8,349 nt of DNA, from assembly GCA_030950975.1 (NCBI GenBank), contig JAUZQL010000167.1, forward strand, positions 1 through 8,349, read 5' to 3'. This DNA is from Mariprofundaceae bacterium (GTDB lineage Bacteria > Pseudomonadota > Zetaproteobacteria > Mariprofundales > Mariprofundaceae). The position numbers and the translations under genes are program-made. The notes beneath the pieces are model-generated. The model had not been told where the DNA came from, did no database searches, and saw only the letters and a program-made list of their open reading frames with translations. Positions 6,293 through 8,349 of the stretch are shown here, piece after piece (position 1 is the first letter of the stretch; every line of letters starts with the position of its first letter).

Positions 6293-7523
6293 ATGCGATA
6301 TGGATTTTGAACGTCAACATATTTGGCATCCTTATGCGTCCATGCAACATCCTGCACCTGTTTATCCTGTAGAATCGGCATCGGGTGTGCGTTTACGCTT
6401 GGAAGATGGGCGAGAAGTGATTGATGGCATGGCATCATGGTGGTGCGCGATTCATGGTTATAATGTGCCTGAACTGAATGCGGCAGCGACCACGCAATTA
6501 TCCAAGATGTCGCATGTCATGTTTGGTGGTTTAACCCATCAACCTGCTATTGATTTGGCTCAATTATTACTTTCTATTGTTCCCAATCAACTTCAACACA
6601 TCTTTTTTTCAGATTCAGGTTCTGTATCGGTAGAAGTTGCCATGAAAATGGCGTGTCAATACTGGCAAGCGCAAGGCGACACCCATAAACATCAATTTTT
6701 AGCCCTCAATCATGCCTATCATGGTGATACTTTGGGTGCGATGTCGGTTTGCGACCCTGTTTTGGGTATGCACCATCTTTTTGCCGATGTGTTACCCCAA
6801 CATTATTTTTCTGAGGTCAACATCGAAGCCTTAGAAACCCAAATGAAAGCCCACCATCATGAATTGGCGGCACTCATCATTGAACCTATTGTGCAAGGCG
6901 CAGGTGGTATGCGTTTTTATTCAGCCGACTTGCTTCAACAGATGCGTGAATTATGTCATCGCTATGATGTTTTGCTGATTGTCGATGAAATTGCCACAGG
7001 TTTTGGGCGTACTGGAACACTCTTTGCCTGCGAACATGCCCATATTCAGCCTGACATCATGTGTGTCGGCAAAGCGTTGACGGGTGGCTACATGACTTTG
7101 GCGGCGACTTTATGCACGCACAAGGTTTGCGAAGGCATTCATGCCGATGGTTCAGGTGTTTTGATGCATGGACCAACATTTATGGCGAATCCACTGGCAT
7201 GTGCTGTGGCATTGGCATCGTTACGTCTATTGCTTGATTCACCGTGGAAAAATCGTATTCAACGCATTGAACAGCAACTTCAAGACGCGTTGTTGCCATG
7301 TAGGGAGCATCCTGATGTGGCAGATGTTCGTGTGTTGGGAGCCATTGGCGTGATTGAAATGAACGACGCAATCGATGTAGCAGCCATTCAGAAAAAATTG
7401 ATAAATCAAGGGGTTTGGCTTCGTCCATTTGGTAAGTTGATGTACACCATGCCACCGTTTGTCATGAACGAGCAAGATGTAAATCAACTCACCGATGCTA
7501 TGGTGAATTGCCTGTCATCTTAG
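6285..7523 (+). CDS. bioA: Adenosylmethionine--8-amino-7-oxononanoate aminotransferase BioA (DAPA synthase)
   Basis: BioA is a cytoplasmic PLP enzyme that transfers an amino group from S-adenosylmethionine to KAPA, giving DAPA in biotin synthesis. The 412 residues span a complete class III aminotransferase. Visible are IWHPYASMQ (13-21) and GMASWWCAIHGY (48-59), the BioA-type N-terminus with the substrate-side Trp pair. Then come SDSGSVSVEVAMKMA (109-123), NHAYHGDTLGAMSV (142-155), IIEPIVQGAGGM (198-209), and the PLP-ring Asp in VDEIATGFGRTG (233-244). The Schiff-base lysine is Lys263 in GKALTGGY, and HGPTFMANPLACA (295-307) follows. The WW and HGPTFMANP signatures separate it from ornithine and GABA aminotransferases. 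It starts 8 bases before the holA stop, with AAGGA at good spacing, so the two are probably co-transcribed. No other bio gene is in the window. Its last codons and stop lie inside an inverted repeat. Confidence 0.95.
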   Translation: MLKCDMDFERQHIWHPYASMQHPAPVYPVESASGVRLRLEDGREVIDGMASWWCAIHGYNVPELNAAATTQLSKMSHVMFGGLTHQPAIDLAQLLLSIVPNQLQHIFFSDSGSVSVEVAMKMACQYWQAQGDTHKHQFLALNHAYHGDTLGAMSVCDPVLGMHHLFADVLPQHYFSEVNIEALETQMKAHHHELAALIIEPIVQGAGGMRFYSADLLQQMRELCHRYDVLLIVDEIATGFGRTGTLFACEHAHIQPDIMCVGKALTGGYMTLAATLCTHKVCEGIHADGSGVLMHGPTFMANPLACAVALASLRLLLDSPWKNRIQRIEQQLQDALLPCREHPDVADVRVLGAIGVIEMNDAIDVAAIQKKLINQGVWLRPFGKLMYTMPPFVMNEQDVNQLTDAMVNCLSS

Positions 7524-7604
7524 ATTTCTTCATGAGAATAGATCCTCGACACAGGCACTCGAGATGACGTGGGTGTGTAAAAACCGCATTCGATGAAGAT
7601 GACA
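7511..7604. repeat. Structured inverted-repeat element at the convergent end of bioA, REP-like
   Basis: TGTCATCTT (7513-7521) has a perfect 9-base inverted partner AAGATGACA (7596-7604), and a second, 7-base partner AGATGAC lies between them at 7562-7568. Within the shorter pairing there are two small hairpins: TTCT/AGAA (7526-7529 with 7535-7538, 5-base loop) and CTCGA/TCGAG (7545-7549 with 7559-7563, 9-base loop). The second shares two bases with the outer stem, so these are alternatives. On the minus strand the GTCATCTCGAG start and GGATCT middle resemble dispersed intergenic palindromes of many proteobacteria. No T-run follows either arm, so a classic intrinsic terminator is not supported, though the gap lies between convergent genes. 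Copies elsewhere cannot be seen from this window. Confidence 0.45.
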
Positions 7605-7620
7605 AAGCCGTGCGTGGCAA

Positions 7621-8349
7621 TTAATTAACCTTGACTTGATAGCTCACCGTACCTGAACCATTCGGTTGCAAAGATCCAGTCAATTTCCACGTAATACTAC
7701 CAGCCTGACCAACAGTAGGGATTGTAGTTGGAGAGCAGGTAGTGATGCCCGTTCCTAATGCTCCACATGTTGCAGATGTAAATGTGGTATAAGCTGGTGT
7801 GGAATCATGAATCACAATATTATTCAAAACACCCTGCGTTGGGTTGGTATAGGTAATCGTGTAAGTAATGACTTGCCCAGGTTTCGCAACAGGTAAATCC
7901 ACAGCTTTATGCAAGACCAAACCTTCTTGACCCACAATGGTCGTATCGGTTCGTGTATATGTTTTGACTGGCAAATTAGCATTGGTCGGAACATAGGTAA
8001 ATGTCGCCTTTAGGGTTACAAGATTGCGTGAGTCATACGGCATATTCACTGGCACAAATTGTTTATCCAAAATACAGGTATAAGCATCCGCTGCCACCGT
8101 GACATTGCTTGTGGGTGTCAATTGTTGCTCACCTGCATCCAATGTCTGATTACAGTTGGTATCTTGATACAACACATTTGACCATCCTGTATTGGCTGGA
8201 CTACCCACAGCGGTACTTGAAAACTTCACCGTCCCTGCTGTCCCTGCTGTAAATTGATGTGGATAAAATTTCACACCACCGGGCATTGCCATTCCCACAT
8301 TATCCGTCAGGAATGTATTGGGAGCAATATCACCAAATAATACACCTGA
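7621..8349 (-). CDS. C-terminal part of a secreted or surface protein with a DUF11 domain (cut by window edge)
   Basis: The frame is open from the right edge to the TAA at 7621, giving 242 visible residues. A GTG at 8298 lies in frame but looks internal, because the reading continues 17 sense codons upstream of it without a stop. I place the true start outside the window. Residues ~143-242 form a DUF11-type beta-sandwich: LVLHKAVDLPVAKPGQVITY, then the TITYTNPTQGVLNNIVIHD segment, ending in GTVSYQVKVN. Upstream, D63-T-N-C-N-Q-T-L-D-A-G-E74 has the spacing of a 12-residue calcium loop (acidic or Asn at 1, 3, 5; Glu at 12). Four cysteines (66, 92, 195, 205) could form two disulfides. Composition is Thr-, Asn-, Pro- and Gly-rich, as in exported repeat proteins, and unlike the His-rich neighbours. 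There is no LPXTG, PEP-CTERM or C-terminal membrane anchor. DUF11 proteins are usually large envelope proteins; the specific role is unknown. It is convergent with bioA. Confidence 0.75.
   Translation of the reverse strand, partial: SGVLFGDIAPNTFLTDNVGMAMPGGVKFYPHQFTAGTAGTVKFSSTAVGSPANTGWSNVLYQDTNCNQTLDAGEQQLTPTSNVTVAADAYTCILDKQFVPVNMPYDSRNLVTLKATFTYVPTNANLPVKTYTRTDTTIVGQEGLVLHKAVDLPVAKPGQVITYTITYTNPTQGVLNNIVIHDSTPAYTTFTSATCGALGTGITTCSPTTIPTVGQAGSITWKLTGSLQPNGSGTVSYQVKVN

Noticed and set aside
7605..7620. GCC-GTGCGT-GGC mini hairpin as an intrinsic terminator for the DUF11 gene
   Set aside because: The stem is only three bases and only a short TTT follows on the minus strand; too weak to call.
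1..8349. CRISPR arrays, tRNA or rRNA genes, insertion sequences, integrase or toxin-antitoxin genes
   Set aside because: No repeat-spacer pattern, cloverleaf with CCA-side features, transposase motif or small paired ORFs were seen on either strand.

Overview
The window is a piece of a Gram-negative, probably proteobacterial, chromosome of moderate-to-low GC. The evidence is a standard division and cell-wall (dcw) gene order, a MurE with the meso-diaminopimelate signature DNPR, and a short bitopic FtsL. I cannot fix the genus. A deep-branching proteobacterium (for example a zetaproteobacterium) would fit, but that is a guess. Nothing here is obviously phage, plasmid or transposon.

Left part (1-5251, minus strand): the start of a dcw cluster, read right to left as rsmH, ftsL, ftsI, murE, murF. 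murF runs off the left edge. Junctions are very tight: a 12-base gap between rsmH and ftsL, then overlaps of 4, 8 and 10 bases. This implies one transcript with coupled translation. The products act together at the division septum: FtsL recruits and activates the septal synthase, FtsI cross-links septal peptidoglycan, and MurE and MurF add residue 3 and the D-Ala-D-Ala dipeptide to the cytoplasmic precursor. RsmH methylates 16S rRNA and is a usual passenger at the head of this cluster. mraZ, which normally precedes rsmH, is not between rsmH and its divergent neighbour.

Middle (5252-7523, plus strand): a divergent gap of roughly 66 bases, then a two-gene overlapping unit. The first gene is a divergent but recognisable DNA polymerase III delta subunit (holA). 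The second is bioA, the biotin-pathway DAPA aminotransferase. The two overlap by 8 bases.

Right part (7524-8349): a short convergent gap carrying inverted repeats that begin inside the last codons of bioA. It is followed by the C-terminal part of a minus-strand secreted or surface protein with a DUF11 domain and a calcium-loop-like motif. That gene is cut by the right edge.

Overall this is mostly a conserved housekeeping region. I see no convincing previously undescribed system. The points most worth a second look are the PASTA-like tail on FtsI, the unusual junction between dcw and holA-bioA, the structured repeat at the bioA stop, and the strongly histidine-rich proteins.
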